21,175 nt of DNA from Sphaeroforma arctica JP610 (GCF_001186125.1 NW_014039722.1:1-21175); one strand, 5' to 3'; positions 1 through 9,840 are shown, numbered from the stretch's first letter. Translations and numbers: made by a program. The notes: generated by a model from the letters alone, not told the origin.

Positions 1-426
1 TATAATAAACATAGAAATATATATATACATATATCTATAATATAATATAATATATATATATTAATGTATATGTACATTAAAACTTATACATATATATATA
101 TAGCGTGAGAGCGACTACGCATCTCAAGCAGATGAATATATACATACTCGTTCAAAAGCTGCTCATTATAGTACATTGTAACATTTTCACGTATCCGCAA
201 AGCTCATAGGTGAGACGCTTAATACGACTGTATCACATAATAATGCCTTTAAAACATGATATTGCCTACGACACTTACAGCCGCGCATAGTGGAAAAAAA
301 CACACCACCCCGTCATGCAAACAAACACCTCAAAATAGTCAGATATGTCTCAAATAACACATATGCAAGTATTTTGTTTCTAACCTTTTTTCCTTGGGTA
401 CACACTCCGGATGATATTCTTCATAC
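1..426 (-). other. ADE2 intron 1 (part), no further exon visible
   Basis: This stretch follows the donor GTATGA of the ADE2 exon. I translated the minus strand and found nothing resembling the next PurK segment, so it reads as intron running off the window. Positions 1-105 are AT-rich with TATA-type dinucleotide runs. The plus-strand reading frame across 290-613 is the complement of the exon plus intron and is not a gene. Confidence 0.6.
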
Positions 427-597
427 CTTGAAGTCGCCAATAATTTGCCGACTGAAGGCTCCTGCGGGTGATGGAACGCTGGGTTCGAGTACAATTATCT
501 GGAATCCAATATTCTCGGCCACAGGTGCCATCATACGGCTCAATTGGCCACCGCCCAATACACCTACCACTCGGTGTGCATCTTGTTGCGTAGCCAT
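427..597 (-). CDS. ADE2: ADE2/PurK-type AIR carboxylase, first coding exon (partial gene)
   Basis: This is the first coding exon of phosphoribosylaminoimidazole carboxylase, the cytosolic purine-synthesis enzyme that carboxylates aminoimidazole ribonucleotide. It starts at the ATG at 597-595 and gives 57 residues in phase 0. Residues 10-21 read VVGVLGGGQLSR, the glycine-rich N-terminal signature of the PurK ATP-grasp family, followed by the Rossmann-like strand IIVLEP and an SPAGAF segment at the place where PurK and Ade2 carry SPA. The exon ends at AAG/GTATGA (donor GT at 426-425) just after GDFK, where family members continue with the next helix. The rest of the gene lies beyond the left edge, so it cannot be seen whether a PurE domain is fused as in fungal Ade2. 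An earlier in-frame ATG at 621 exists, but the residues it adds match nothing in the family. The call is firm for the family and less so for the symbol. Confidence 0.85.
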
Positions 598-1018
598 GGT
601 GCAGCAAAGATAGAGGTACACTGTGTTCTGGGACTACGGCTCTCGACTGCTGTACTTCGTACGTCCACTGTTTAAGTATTGTTTGACTATGATTCTGATG
701 GCCAGTGTTTTATACTTTCAATCTGTGGCAGAAAGCCTCGTGTATTCGTTTATTAGCGAATAATCTCTCCCATAAAAAAAGTCATAAATTTTAATCAGAT
801 AAAGAAACTCGGGTATAATTACGTATGTACATAGTTGGCAATAGTTGTGTACTACTGTCCATACAACTTTATACTCGAATCCAAACGTTTTCCCCGAGAA
901 ATACAAAGTATAGAGTGTTGAAGAGTGACTGCTAATCATTCTCCAAGATCGTGAAGCCATATATCACCCTACTAACAATTTTTTAGTCTCTATCGAGAGC
1001 CCTGACCTTACCAGAAAA
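598..1018. promoter_or_regulatory. Shared ADE2 / glutaredoxin intergenic region
   Basis: These 421 bp separate the start codons of two divergently transcribed genes, so both promoters and both 5' leaders must lie here or partly overlap. No strong TATA box stands out. The plus strand holds a donor-like GTATGT at 823-828 and a branch-point/acceptor-like sequence at 970-986, described separately. That the two genes share regulation is inference from geometry only. Confidence 0.55.
970..986 (+). promoter_or_regulatory. Branch point and 3' splice acceptor in the glutaredoxin 5' leader
   Basis: TACTAAC at 970-976, the textbook branch-point sequence, is followed by a T-run and AG at 985-986, 32 bases before the glutaredoxin ATG. 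This is the layout of an intron 3' end. A GTATGT at 823-828 could be the matching donor, giving a 5'-UTR intron of about 164 bp. Trans-splicing of a leader is the alternative. Confidence 0.45.
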
Positions 1019-1388
1019 ATGCCGACCCTTCATCTTTACGATCACTGTCCCTATTGCATCCGAGTGGAGCTGGCCTTAGGATTGATGGTGTGTTGTCTTG
1101 CCCGTTCTCATTTGTCAATATAATCATACATATCTTTCCAGTTATGTGTGGTATTTTAGGGCGCAGATCATACTGGTTCTTGCGTAGGATACAGAGATTC
1201 AAATAATTCTAGACAAAATAGGACTGCGCGTGAATTTACAGGTCCCAGGATATGTATCTATGTATTTATGCGTTTCTATATATATATATATGTGTGTGTC
1301 TGTGTCTGTGTCTGTGTCTGTGTCTGTGTGTGTCTGTGTGTCTGTGTCTGTGTTTGTGTTTGTGCATGTATGTATGTATGTATGTATG

Positions 1389-1419
<31 letters not shown>

Positions 1420-1463
1420 AAGTATACACATATATATAAATTTGTAATGTATATATATATATG

Positions 1464-1500
<37 letters not shown>

Positions 1501-1510
1501 TATATATTTT

Positions 1511-1555
<45 letters not shown>

Positions 1556-1591
1556 ATATATATATATCTATATATATCTATATATTTATAT

Positions 1592-1631
<40 letters not shown>

Positions 1632-2012
1632 TTAATATAAATATATGTATGTTTGTATGTATATACGTATATATATGTGTGTGTGTGTATATGTATTTAT
1701 ATTTGTATGTATATAAATGTGCGTATGTGCTTGTATATATATATATGTGTGTGTGTGTGTCTCTATGTTTCTATGTATCTATGTCTTTATCTAATTTTTA
1801 TTTGGCTCTTTATCTATTAATATACATATATAAATGTATCTATGTATTTATATGTATAAATATATATATATTTATATATAAATATATATATGTATCTATG
1901 TATGTATATGTAGATATGCATATATACATATATATGTATATGATAATATATATATAATAATATATATATCCATATCTGTATCCTCACCAACATAAGGATC
2001 TATTTGTTAATT

Positions 2013-2045
<33 letters not shown>

Positions 2046-2256
2046 TTGTATGCATGTATGCAAGTATATATATATATATATGTGTGTATATATCTTCTAT
2101 ACATATATCTGTATATACATATATATTTATATATATATATGTGTGTGTATATATCTTCTATACACATATCTGTATATACATATTTATTTATATATATATA
2201 TATTATTAGATCATGCCATATTGTATCATATTATGTCTATATATATACATTTCTTC

Positions 2257-2288
<32 letters not shown>

Positions 2289-2293
2289 ATATA

Positions 2294-2332
<39 letters not shown>

Positions 2333-4572
2333 TGTGTGTATGTGTGTATAATATTTTATGTGTTTTGTGTTTGCGAATTTTTGTGTTGTGTGCGGTGCTT
2401 GTGTTTGGCTTCTGTCGTTTTAAAATAGGTATGTTTTTATACTTGTAATTATCGTATATTTATTTGTATTTATTAAATACATGTATATTTGTTTACATAT
2501 ATATGCATATACCTAAATTTATATATATTTATTTGTATTTATTATATACATGTATATGTGTTTACATGTATATGCATATACCTAAATTTATATATATATA
2601 TATATGTTTGTGTGTGTGTGTGTATGTATTTGTATCTGTATCCGTATACGATCTATGTATGTATGTACGTATGTGTGTATGTATATATATCTATCTATAT
2701 ATATATGTGTGTATTTATATATGCATATATATATATATATGCGTGTTTGTATGTATGTATATATATATTTATATAGATATATATATATGTATGTATATAT
2801 ACATATCGTTAATTTTGATCTTTATCTTTATATATTTATGTATGTACATATTATCTATAGGAGATTTTTTTTTAAATTTTATTTGAACGTTATTCGGGAG
2901 CTACTTTTGATCATGTACGACTCTCTTCGTCTAAGTATAGGGTATCAAGTATGATCGCGTTCTGTATGGCTATGGAGATATGACTGGGCCAACCAAGCTG
3001 GTAGGTAAGAAAATGCTACCCATCTGGGAAGACGATGCGGGCAAGTTCCACGTAGAGTCTATGGACATCGTTTCGCTTCTACAGAGTTATGCCACTGCTG
3101 AGGTAATGATTACGTAATCAAGAAAAATATTACAAATATATATATATATATATATATACGAATATGTTTCTGATTTGAATGCATATTCAAATTTGTATAT
3201 TGCAGTTCAGAATCGAATTTTGTCTCCCGTATTACTTTTCTCAAACTGTTATATATATATATTTGGTTTGGGGTATTTTTTGCATCCTCATTAGAACCTT
3301 TTCAAGCCAGCAAGTAATCGGGCCGACTTGAAGGAGTGGTGGTCGCGCTTCACACCTGTATACTCGGGTATGTCGAGCTTCTGCACTTGATATCAGTGAT
3401 ATTCGCAATATTTGCTCCTTACACTTCTCACTGAACCAGCTACTATCAGGGTGTGATAATTTACATTGTAACAGTACTCACTCATTCCAAAACTAGATGT
3501 CATAGATTCCAAGCCTCTCTATTACTTATTTACATGAATAGGTAAACAGCTTTGATTATGATAATTTCCTCAATGGATGTAGGACGGGTGCTTGTGAACA
3601 CGCGAACATGTCATGCTGATAACAATGTTTATGTTTCATTTGCAGGTTTGACTCGACCAAGGTTCCCAAGATTACCTGTGAAGGATTTTGCCGAGAAAGC
3701 TGATGTGGACTACCACCGCAGTAAATACGACAAGCAGAACGTCGATCTAAATATTGAAATGTCCAAGACATCCGAATACATCAAGGCGATGTCGGCGCTA
3801 TTGGAAGAATTTAGTGAGAAAATTTTGTATTCGACGTATGTATTTGTCAGGGTCAATTGTGATGTCCATTCGTATCTGAAACTGATGTTCGTGTGCGTGC
3901 ACTATTGCACTTTCAATTAATTTCTTTTCTAAATTCAATCCGAGTATACATTGTAAGTTAACATCCGTCGCGACCTCTGCTTACTGACGAATTCTTGATA
4001 TTCTTTAATAACCATTTGACTTTGACAGCGAGTGCATGACTGAAGGCGGTGTATCACTCGACGATATCATATATTGTAAGTAAAATATTGTTCGAACATC
4101 CCACGTGATGTCTAAAACGCATTATTGTCATCGGTTCCGTGCTTGGACTGTAGAGTTGTGATGATACTTTAAATTTTAAAGCTAATGATGTACTGATTAA
4201 ATGTCGTTTTTCTGAACCGGGTATGTACGAAGCGTACGTCCAGGTTGTTGCTTCAGATGTCGGTTGCGCATGTGATCATGCATTGGTCAAAACAACGAAC
4301 TATGCCACCTTTCATACACCTCTAAAAAATATCGAGTGGCATTTGCGTTTGGGCTTATGTCTTGCATGACCGCTTATTGTCGAAATTGTAAGATCAGAAG
4401 ACAATAATTAGTGCTGATCGCTATTAGGTATCCTATCATCACCCATACAGTGCCCTGGTTCCGGAATCTCACTGTTGTCAAAGGCCTCGAGTATCCGACG
4501 AAGCTTGAGCAATACACGTCTGCTGTATGTGCTAAGGCCAATGTTGAACTTTACAAACAGTACAAGATGTAA
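1019..4572 (+). CDS. Glutaredoxin 2 (GrxB-like), six exons, complete
   Basis: A glutathione-dependent thiol-disulfide oxidoreductase of the GrxB/glutaredoxin 2 family, a GST-fold protein known best from proteobacteria. Exons: 1019-1087, 2941-3102, 3295-3367, 3646-3835, 4029-4075 and 4451-4572. All introns are GT-AG and phases agree at every junction, giving 220 residues against 215 in E. coli Grx2. Residues 7-13 read YDHCPYC, with the redox pair C10 and C13; Pro50 in KKMLPIW is the expected cis-proline; ESMDIV at 62-67 is the glutathione-contact motif. The C-terminal helical domain starts in exon 3, and residues 185-192 (RNLTVVKG) match the conserved bacterial RNLTLVAG segment. There is no signal peptide, so a cytosolic location is likely. 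The exon model comes from reading and splice consensus, not transcript data. Confidence 0.9.
2075..2200. repeat. 61-bp tandem duplication inside the microsatellite
   Basis: The marker TATCTTCTATAC occurs at 2091 and again at 2152, with the surrounding sequence repeated at the same 61-bp spacing. This is a minisatellite layer above the dinucleotide repeats. Confidence 0.7.
2459..2596. repeat. 69-bp tandem duplication inside intron 1
   Basis: Two adjacent copies, 2459-2527 and 2528-2596, share the opening TTTATTTGTATTTATTA and the closing GCATATACCTAAATTTATA with only a few differences. Confidence 0.8.
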
Positions 4573-4596
4573 GAAGCATTTTTTTCATATTGAGAA

Positions 4597-4602
4597 AATA
4601 AA
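4597..4602 (+). terminator. Polyadenylation signal of the glutaredoxin gene
   Basis: AATAAA lies 25 bases after the TAA stop at 4570-4572, behind a T-rich stretch. A 3' UTR this short is plausible for a compact protist or fungal gene. The cleavage site itself cannot be seen. Confidence 0.5.
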
Positions 4603-4821
4603 CCTAAGGCTTGCCACGGCACAGATCCGCAATGCTCTCATCAGTCTGGGTACACCAATATAGTCGATCATGAGACAGAATCTGTTTAGCTCCTTTAACT
4701 GACTTGTACGAGACGAGCATACAAAATGAAGATGGAATATGTCGTTTGCACCAATATAAAGGTTTGTGATAGAAGTGCACAAAGCGACGAAGGGGACGCT
4801 CGAACCACATATAGTTGTCGT

Positions 4822-5085
4822 TGTAGTCAGGAATCCTCTGTGGGATTTATTTGAAAATTTAGGAGTTAAACCTAGTTTTAGACGATCAGGGTTTCAGACG
4901 AATCTTGAATGTTTTTAGACACATGTAAGAGGCCCCAGACCCAAATGCTGATCTAAAACCCTGATCGGTACACACTAAGTTTACAGATTCTGATATTATA
5001 AACTAAAAAAACCTAAATTAAAATAACACTAATAACCTTGACTGGGTGAACACTAATAACCCCGTCTGGGTGTATTCCGACTACA
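4822..5085. repeat. Foldback element built from LTR ends
   Basis: The left end reads TGTAGTCAGGAATCC and the right end, on the other strand, TGTAGTCGGAATACACC. Both resemble the start of the LTR family found later in the window. Inside, GATCAGGGTTT at 4879-4889 pairs perfectly with AAACCCTGATC at 4956-4966, and the pairing extends imperfectly outwards (about 4866-4895 with 4955-4985). The unit is therefore an imperfect palindrome of about 264 bp, either two LTR starts placed head to head or a small inverted-repeat transposon. No target duplication was found. Confidence 0.5.
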
Positions 5086-5089
5086 TCTC

Positions 5090-5151
5090 CCCCGGAGTAC
5101 CGAACTACTCCCGGGTAAACTCATGAACTCCCCGGAGTACCGAACTACTCC
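5090..5151. repeat. 40-bp direct repeat beside the foldback element
   Basis: A 22-bp sequence beginning CCCCGGAGTACCGAACTACT is present identically at 5090-5111 and 5130-5151. On the minus strand it supplies a G-rich tract just outside the LTR-like end at 5085, where a polypurine tract would sit. Confidence 0.8.
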
Positions 5152-6792
5152 GAGGCAGGCTTATGAACAGAACCAAATGTGACAGACAAACACATGTGGA
5201 TAAATATTAATGCGCAGTAGTCGGTGGCCTCTACCGCCACTATATATGTTGCGCACAGTAGACAGTTTCAAGGTGAAGTGTGAATGCACAGCGCTACTTA
5301 CATTGTCAGTAACGCAGGTTACTCGCTAGTACCTGATCCTTAACGCTTATATTTTCTTTACAGTTTTGTGTTGTTCATTTAGTTCCCTAGTACTAATAGT
5401 GCCGACTATTCTATCTGTGCCCGTCACGTTACGAAGCCCTTAAAGGTCAATTTATGCACGTCACGCTTGCTCACTTAGAAGCCCGCATAACTCCTCGCGG
5501 CTAGACGGCAGCTGCTCCAGAACATCGAGAGCAGGTCCACTCAGCTCTCATAAAGATAATGTTTGGGTCGAGACTGTGGAACCTCGTAGGACGTGACCTC
5601 CCTCCTGAGTGCACATCTTACACCTAGCACATCTTGAGAATTGTTGCTCATAAGTCACCATTACACCGCTTCCTGCATGAGACGAATTCTCATACCAGAC
5701 GGAAGTTCTAGCTGAGATAGCCGTACTTGAGAAGATGTCTATTGTATCCTTTGACTCGTACCTTTCAGCTACTCTCCATACTCTACATTTTTTACAATAT
5801 CTTTACTTAGATAAGTCAGATAGAGACAGAGCCCACTGACAGTGAGAAACGAAAAGTGAGCAGAAAGAGGACAAACGAGTGCCTCGCACAATTCATTTTA
5901 TTGAGCCTTAAGAAACTTATAATACATAAGAAGAAGTAGTGACGACGGGTCACGACGAGAATAGGCGATAATACCAGGAGTCCGAGGAGACACGAACCGT
6001 GGACAGAAGAAACTGGGTGCAAGAAGTAGGTAAGAAGTGCCCACCAGACTCCACGGTGTAACAACTAGGAGGCAGATTCAGCTGACAGAAGAGGAGAGAA
6101 CTGGAAAGAGGACAAGAAGCAGACGAGAAGCTGTCTCACGTTTTCCACTGCCACTGGACAAGAATACGGTAGATTTTTGGAAGGTTCCAAGAAGCTCTTA
6201 AATTAGGAAGAGGAGAAACAACCAAAACCTATCAAGGTGATATAATTATCAATGTTGGGCTATAGAAATTGGGAAAGTAGTATCACCAGTGATTTCGAAC
6301 ATATCCCACAAAATAGTGACAGCAATAGTATTATAATAAGCAATAGCCCGAGAGGTAGAACACATTGGTACAGATATCAATAGAACAACCTAAACATCAT
6401 CCCTAGAGGCAGCATATTGTTAAGAATATCGTTATAGCAGCTAAACTTATCAGAAGGGAAAACATATATATCTACGGCACAAGTGAACAAGCTATTTAGC
6501 ATCGAACTCGAGTGAAGCATAAAATGAGATCACTGAATGAACGAAGAAGCAACCAATACTACAACAAGACATTACAAACCCTTTAAGGCTACAAAACTAA
6601 GCATCACATGTCAGTTACGAAGATAGCGTTAATAAGAGTGATAATAAAAAGTTGTAAGTGTTCCATAACTCAAAAACGAGAGTGATTGGGAGGTGAATAA
6701 ATGTACAGGGCAATTCACTCAGAAGAAACATTGACCACCCAATAAGGAAACTTATCATTATTATCTTAGAAGGAATCACATACTAAGATCAG
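5152..6792. other. Gene-free stretch, probably degraded element sequence
   Basis: No convincing coding region is seen on either strand. A TATA-like TATATAT at 5241-5247 follows AGTCGGTGGC, a decamer that also precedes the TATA-like tract at 18312. From about 5880 to 6760 the plus strand is rich in A and G, which makes the minus strand appear to encode short hydrophobic peptides. The composition resembles the untranslated parts of the neighbouring retroelements. Confidence 0.4.
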
Positions 6793-7057
6793 TGTCGTGA
6801 GTACACGCTAGATAACTGTATCTCAACGTTCTCCCTCCATAGAGAGGGAGACATTCTTTTATTAGTAATCGTAAGAATCATGACTCCTCTAATTAATGAG
6901 TCATGTGCCGATTTCATAATCACAGATGACTTTCTAATTGATGAGTCATGTGCTGATTCTATTAATCGGCCAAACTAAGTTTATCAGATCCCTCTGATAA
7001 ACTTTAATAAACTCTAATAAACCTAAGTTTAACCCTACCTGGTGTATTCCGACCACA
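6793..7057 (-). repeat. 3' LTR of chromovirus fossil 1
   Basis: Read on the minus strand it starts TGTGGTCGGAATACACC and ends in ACGACA, the TG...CA pattern of LTRs. It lies directly after a polypurine tract on the correct side of the chromodomain. Inside are a perfect palindrome (6979-6988 with 6993-7002), a second dyad containing paired TGACTC sites (6879-6886 with 6898-6905) and a polyA-like TAATAAAA on the minus strand near 6860. Confidence 0.8.
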
Positions 7058-7080
7058 ACCCCCTCCCCCCCCCCCCCCCA
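7058..7080 (-). other. Polypurine tract with long homopolymer run
   Basis: The minus strand is a G-tract with one A, ending at the LTR start. Such tracts prime plus-strand DNA synthesis in LTR elements. The uninterrupted run of C (plus strand) is unusually long and could form a G-quadruplex on the minus strand or be a sequencing-length artefact. Confidence 0.7.
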
Positions 7081-7322
7081 AACCTGAAGCACTATAGAAT
7101 AGAAGTGTGCCAGTTTTAGAGATCATAAGGAAAACCCCTAGTAAGTTGGTTACTGGGATTTGTCCTCTGAGAGCTAGAGCGACTACAACGCCCCCAAGCT
7201 GAAACACTATGAGTGTGCGAGCTTAAAAGATTGAAGAAATGCCCTGAAAGCAGTTGCGTGCTGGCATTTATCCTCTGAGAGCTGGAGCAGTGTGCTGGTA
7301 TTCATCCTCTGGGAGCTAGAGG
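7081..7322. repeat. 115-bp and 34-bp tandem repeats next to the polypurine tract
   Basis: CTGAA(G/A)CACTAT opens imperfect units at 7084 and 7199 (period 115). Their shared tail, with TCCTCTGAGAGCT, occurs at 7152-7180, 7261-7288 and, at a 34-bp spacing, 7295-7321. The unit edge at 7180-7203 (GACTACAACGCCCCC) looks like a second, decayed copy of the LTR/polypurine junction. Confidence 0.7.
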
Positions 7323-7439
7323 GCTCGAAATACACGGCTCGAGCGCACCGTCAAAACTAATAGTCATGTTACTAATATAAAGGTTAGATCTGTGCACGTT
7401 GGCGTTTACATGTCCGTGTCTGCGAGGTCTTATGGTAGG

Positions 7440-7600
7440 CCGCGATGTCGTTGACATCGTCAAATGTCGCCGCTGTTTCCCACGTAGGGTCCCCTTTGCG
7501 CCATCTCAGCAAATATTCCAACTTCCCAGAATCATCATTCGTACGGTGTGTAATAATGTGGCGAAACTCGACTCCTCCTTCCGCCCACAACTCATCGTTA
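7440..7600 (-). pseudogene. Chromodomain of fossil 1
   Basis: The minus strand encodes a segment of about 50 residues with EYLLRWRKGDPTWET, the aromatic-cage and tryptophan pattern of retrotransposon chromodomains, which in living relatives guide integration to modified histones. It follows the integrase C-terminal module, as expected for chromoviruses. Part of a broken element. Confidence 0.8.
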
Positions 7601-7679
7601 AGCGGTGGGTCTATGCTGCGATGTACTAACCGGAGGAGTTATTTCTGGTTTGTCTTTGAATTCCAGAGGGGCGTATGTC

Positions 7680-8680
7680 TTTATTAGCCAACTCATAGCG
7701 CTGGCCGACCCTAGCCTTGACCACATATGAGCCAAACAGCGGCCGCATCGCCTTAGTCGTTCTACCCTCAGACCGCACCATCACCACGTCTCCTTCGTCG
7801 ATATATACTAAGTCGTGAGCGTGCAAGCGGTCAAACGTCTTCGTCAGTTTACCCGTGTACTTCACAGTAATGTGGTGGAGTGCTGGAAGGATAGTATCCT
7901 GCAACTAGTCCAACCGTTGAGCCCAGGTGTCATTCGTAATCGGCTGGGTGTCAGGTAACTCATTAGTAAAATCGGCAAACGGAACGTGAACCAAAACACG
8001 CGCTGAACGGTGCACTCTTATGACGGTGAGATATACGAAGATTCTGATAGAGCATTGTAAAAGGGGGGCGTTCGTCCCACCGTAGGGGTACTGCTTCACA
8101 GCACTGTCTAATGGACCGCGTGATCTCCTTATGACATCGTTCGGCAGCGCCCAGTACTTGGGGTCGGTATGGCGGCGACACCTTATGTAGGATGCCTACT
8201 TCCTGAACCAGAAGTTCCACTATCTTGTTGGTAATTTTGTTTCCCATGTCTGTCTCGATTATCCGTGGGAAGCCATGCTCGCCAAAAATCGCTATCAGTG
8301 TCTGGGCCGTCGTCTCTTTCGTCTTGTCAGGTGTTGCTCGAAGCATTGAGTAGCCTGTAGCGATATCCAGGACATGGAGGATGTAATTGTTCTTCCTCCG
8401 GGATTCGAGTGGCATCGGAATGTAATCGACTTGTATGTGATTCCACGGATAGCGTGCGTCAATGCTGATCATCGGATGAAAACCTTTACGTAGCGTGTCT
8501 TGACCCAGACATGTACCACATTGTCGTTTGACTTCCGTTGCCAATTCGAGTGCACCTGGCCACACATTGGCTGAACTGTGTTTGCCGCTCCATGGTGGAC
8601 TTGTTCGTGGTGAGCTTGCGTGAGTTGTGTACGGCGCTGTCGTTCTTCCGGTGTTGCTTGCTTAGACGCTGGTTGACCCT
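7680..8680 (-). pseudogene. Integrase of fossil 1
   Basis: The minus strand shows an HHCC-type zinc finger (about 8650-8510, with CGTCLGQ), then a DDE integrase core (about 8470-8020) with recognisable VDYIPM, ETDMGNKITN and SPPYRPQVLGAAER motifs, then the C-terminal GDVVMVR module (about 7860-7680). The family is Ty3/Gypsy. The region is fossil and broken. Confidence 0.85.
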
Positions 8681-9402
8681 CTGCCTCTGCCATTGCCACC
8701 GACATCGTCCGTGCTGTATCTAAACACAAGACGTACGCAGTGTGTCGTGATTCTGCATACCCTAGTCGTTGTGAAAATATTGGATCTAGCTTGTACCCGT
8801 TTGATGGACCCACTCGTGCGATCATTGTGTGACCCCATAATGTCTTACCACAAGCGTATTTAACATACTTTAAGAACGTATGTGGCGTACGTGGAACCAG
8901 CACTGGTTCTGATTGTAGTTAAACAAGTCAAACCACGGCGCTCTTGGAACCCGCGGTAAGCATACGGTTGCACTTGCGCCGTCGGCTCCTATTTTTGGGT
9001 TCATCCACCCGTCTACCTTAGACCAGTCGTAGGCAAACGCTCATTCCCCGTCATCCTTCGTCGAAAATTGAGGTAGTTGAGCATTGGTTGGGTCTGTAAA
9101 TATATTCTATGTCATTCGGATCGAATTGTTGCTGCACTTGTTCAAAGTAACTAGGAAATAATTGCCAACAATATGTATACAATATTTCAGGTTCGTCCCT
9201 CTCCGCTGTTTCCTCGTGTACTCTGCTCAACATGTCTGGTAACACAATATAAGTGATATGGTGAAGTTGAACGGTGCGATGATGTGGTGCCATCTCTGTA
9301 ACATCGGATTAAGTTTACCTGAGCATTCATATATACCAAGGCCTTGTGACCTGTGAAGACTTCAAAACCGTTGCACATCAAGGTGCTCCCTGAAATGTGT
9401 AA

Positions 9403-9686
9403 TGTAGTAAGTTACGCTCAAATAACTGTATCTGAACGTTCTCCTTGAGTAGTCAGGGAGACGTTGCGTCTTTATTGGATTATTGAACATAACTAGGGGA
9501 CTCTATGAGTCATGTGTTCAGTCTTCGAACACAAACTAGGTTTATCAGATTCTATGATCTGATAACCACAAACTAAGTTTATCAGATCCTATGATCTGAT
9601 GAATACAAACTAGGTTTATCAGATCCTATGATCTGATAAATCTGGTTAAACTAGGTTTATCCTCCTGTATGGGTAATACGACCACA
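9403..9686 (-). mobile_element. Solo LTR inserted into fossil 1
   Basis: A 284-bp LTR of the same family as 6793-7057, read on the minus strand from TGTGGTC to TTACTACA. It is flanked by the 4-bp direct repeat GTAA (9399-9402 and 9687-9690), the target duplication left by integration. AATAAA on the minus strand near 9471-9476 is a polyA signal. With only one LTR present, the rest of the element was probably lost by LTR-LTR recombination. Confidence 0.85.
9531..9641. repeat. Three 37-bp tandem units carrying palindromes
   Basis: Units at 9531-9567, 9568-9604 and 9605-9641 each begin ACAAACTA(G/A)GTTTATCAGA and contain the dyad TTATCAGATC / GATCTGAT, perfect or nearly so. The same palindrome occurs once in related LTRs, so it was multiplied here inside the LTR. 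Confidence 0.85.
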
Positions 9687-9840
9687 GTAAGCCCATACAT
9701 CAAAGCTAGTAACTCCTTCATTGGTGTAGCGTAGTTCTGTCGCGCATGGTTCAATGTCTTACTAAAGAACATTATGTAGTGTTTCTTTCCGTTGACTCGT
9801 TGGAATAATGCTCTCCCCAAACCGTAATCACTGTAGAGTT

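Larger units (their letters stand above)
1276..2830. repeat. Microsatellite block filling glutaredoxin intron 1
   Basis: About 1.55 kb of TA, TG, TGTC, TATG and related short repeats makes up most of the 1,853-bp intron 1088-2940. The tract is almost entirely alternating purine-pyrimidine, a composition that can adopt Z-DNA or cruciform structure. Many long reading frames cross it but encode only Tyr/Ile/Val/Cys strings, so they are not genes. Confidence 0.9.

Noticed and set aside
1199-2954. Several long overlapping reading frames on both strands
   Set aside because: They encode only Tyr/Ile/Val/Cys or Thr/His strings from dinucleotide repeats and lie within intron 1 of the glutaredoxin gene.
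4604-4860. Minus-strand frame of about 70-85 residues with many aromatic residues
   Set aside because: It overlaps the 3' UTR of the glutaredoxin gene and the edge of the foldback element. I could match it to no family, and no splice or promoter context supports it.
5816-6064. Minus-strand 82-aa frame that looks like a membrane protein
   Set aside because: The hydrophobicity follows from a pyrimidine-rich strand. No family signature and no promoter are visible.
9531-9641. Possible CRISPR-like array
   Set aside because: The 37-bp units are contiguous, without unique spacers, and lie inside an LTR of a eukaryotic element.
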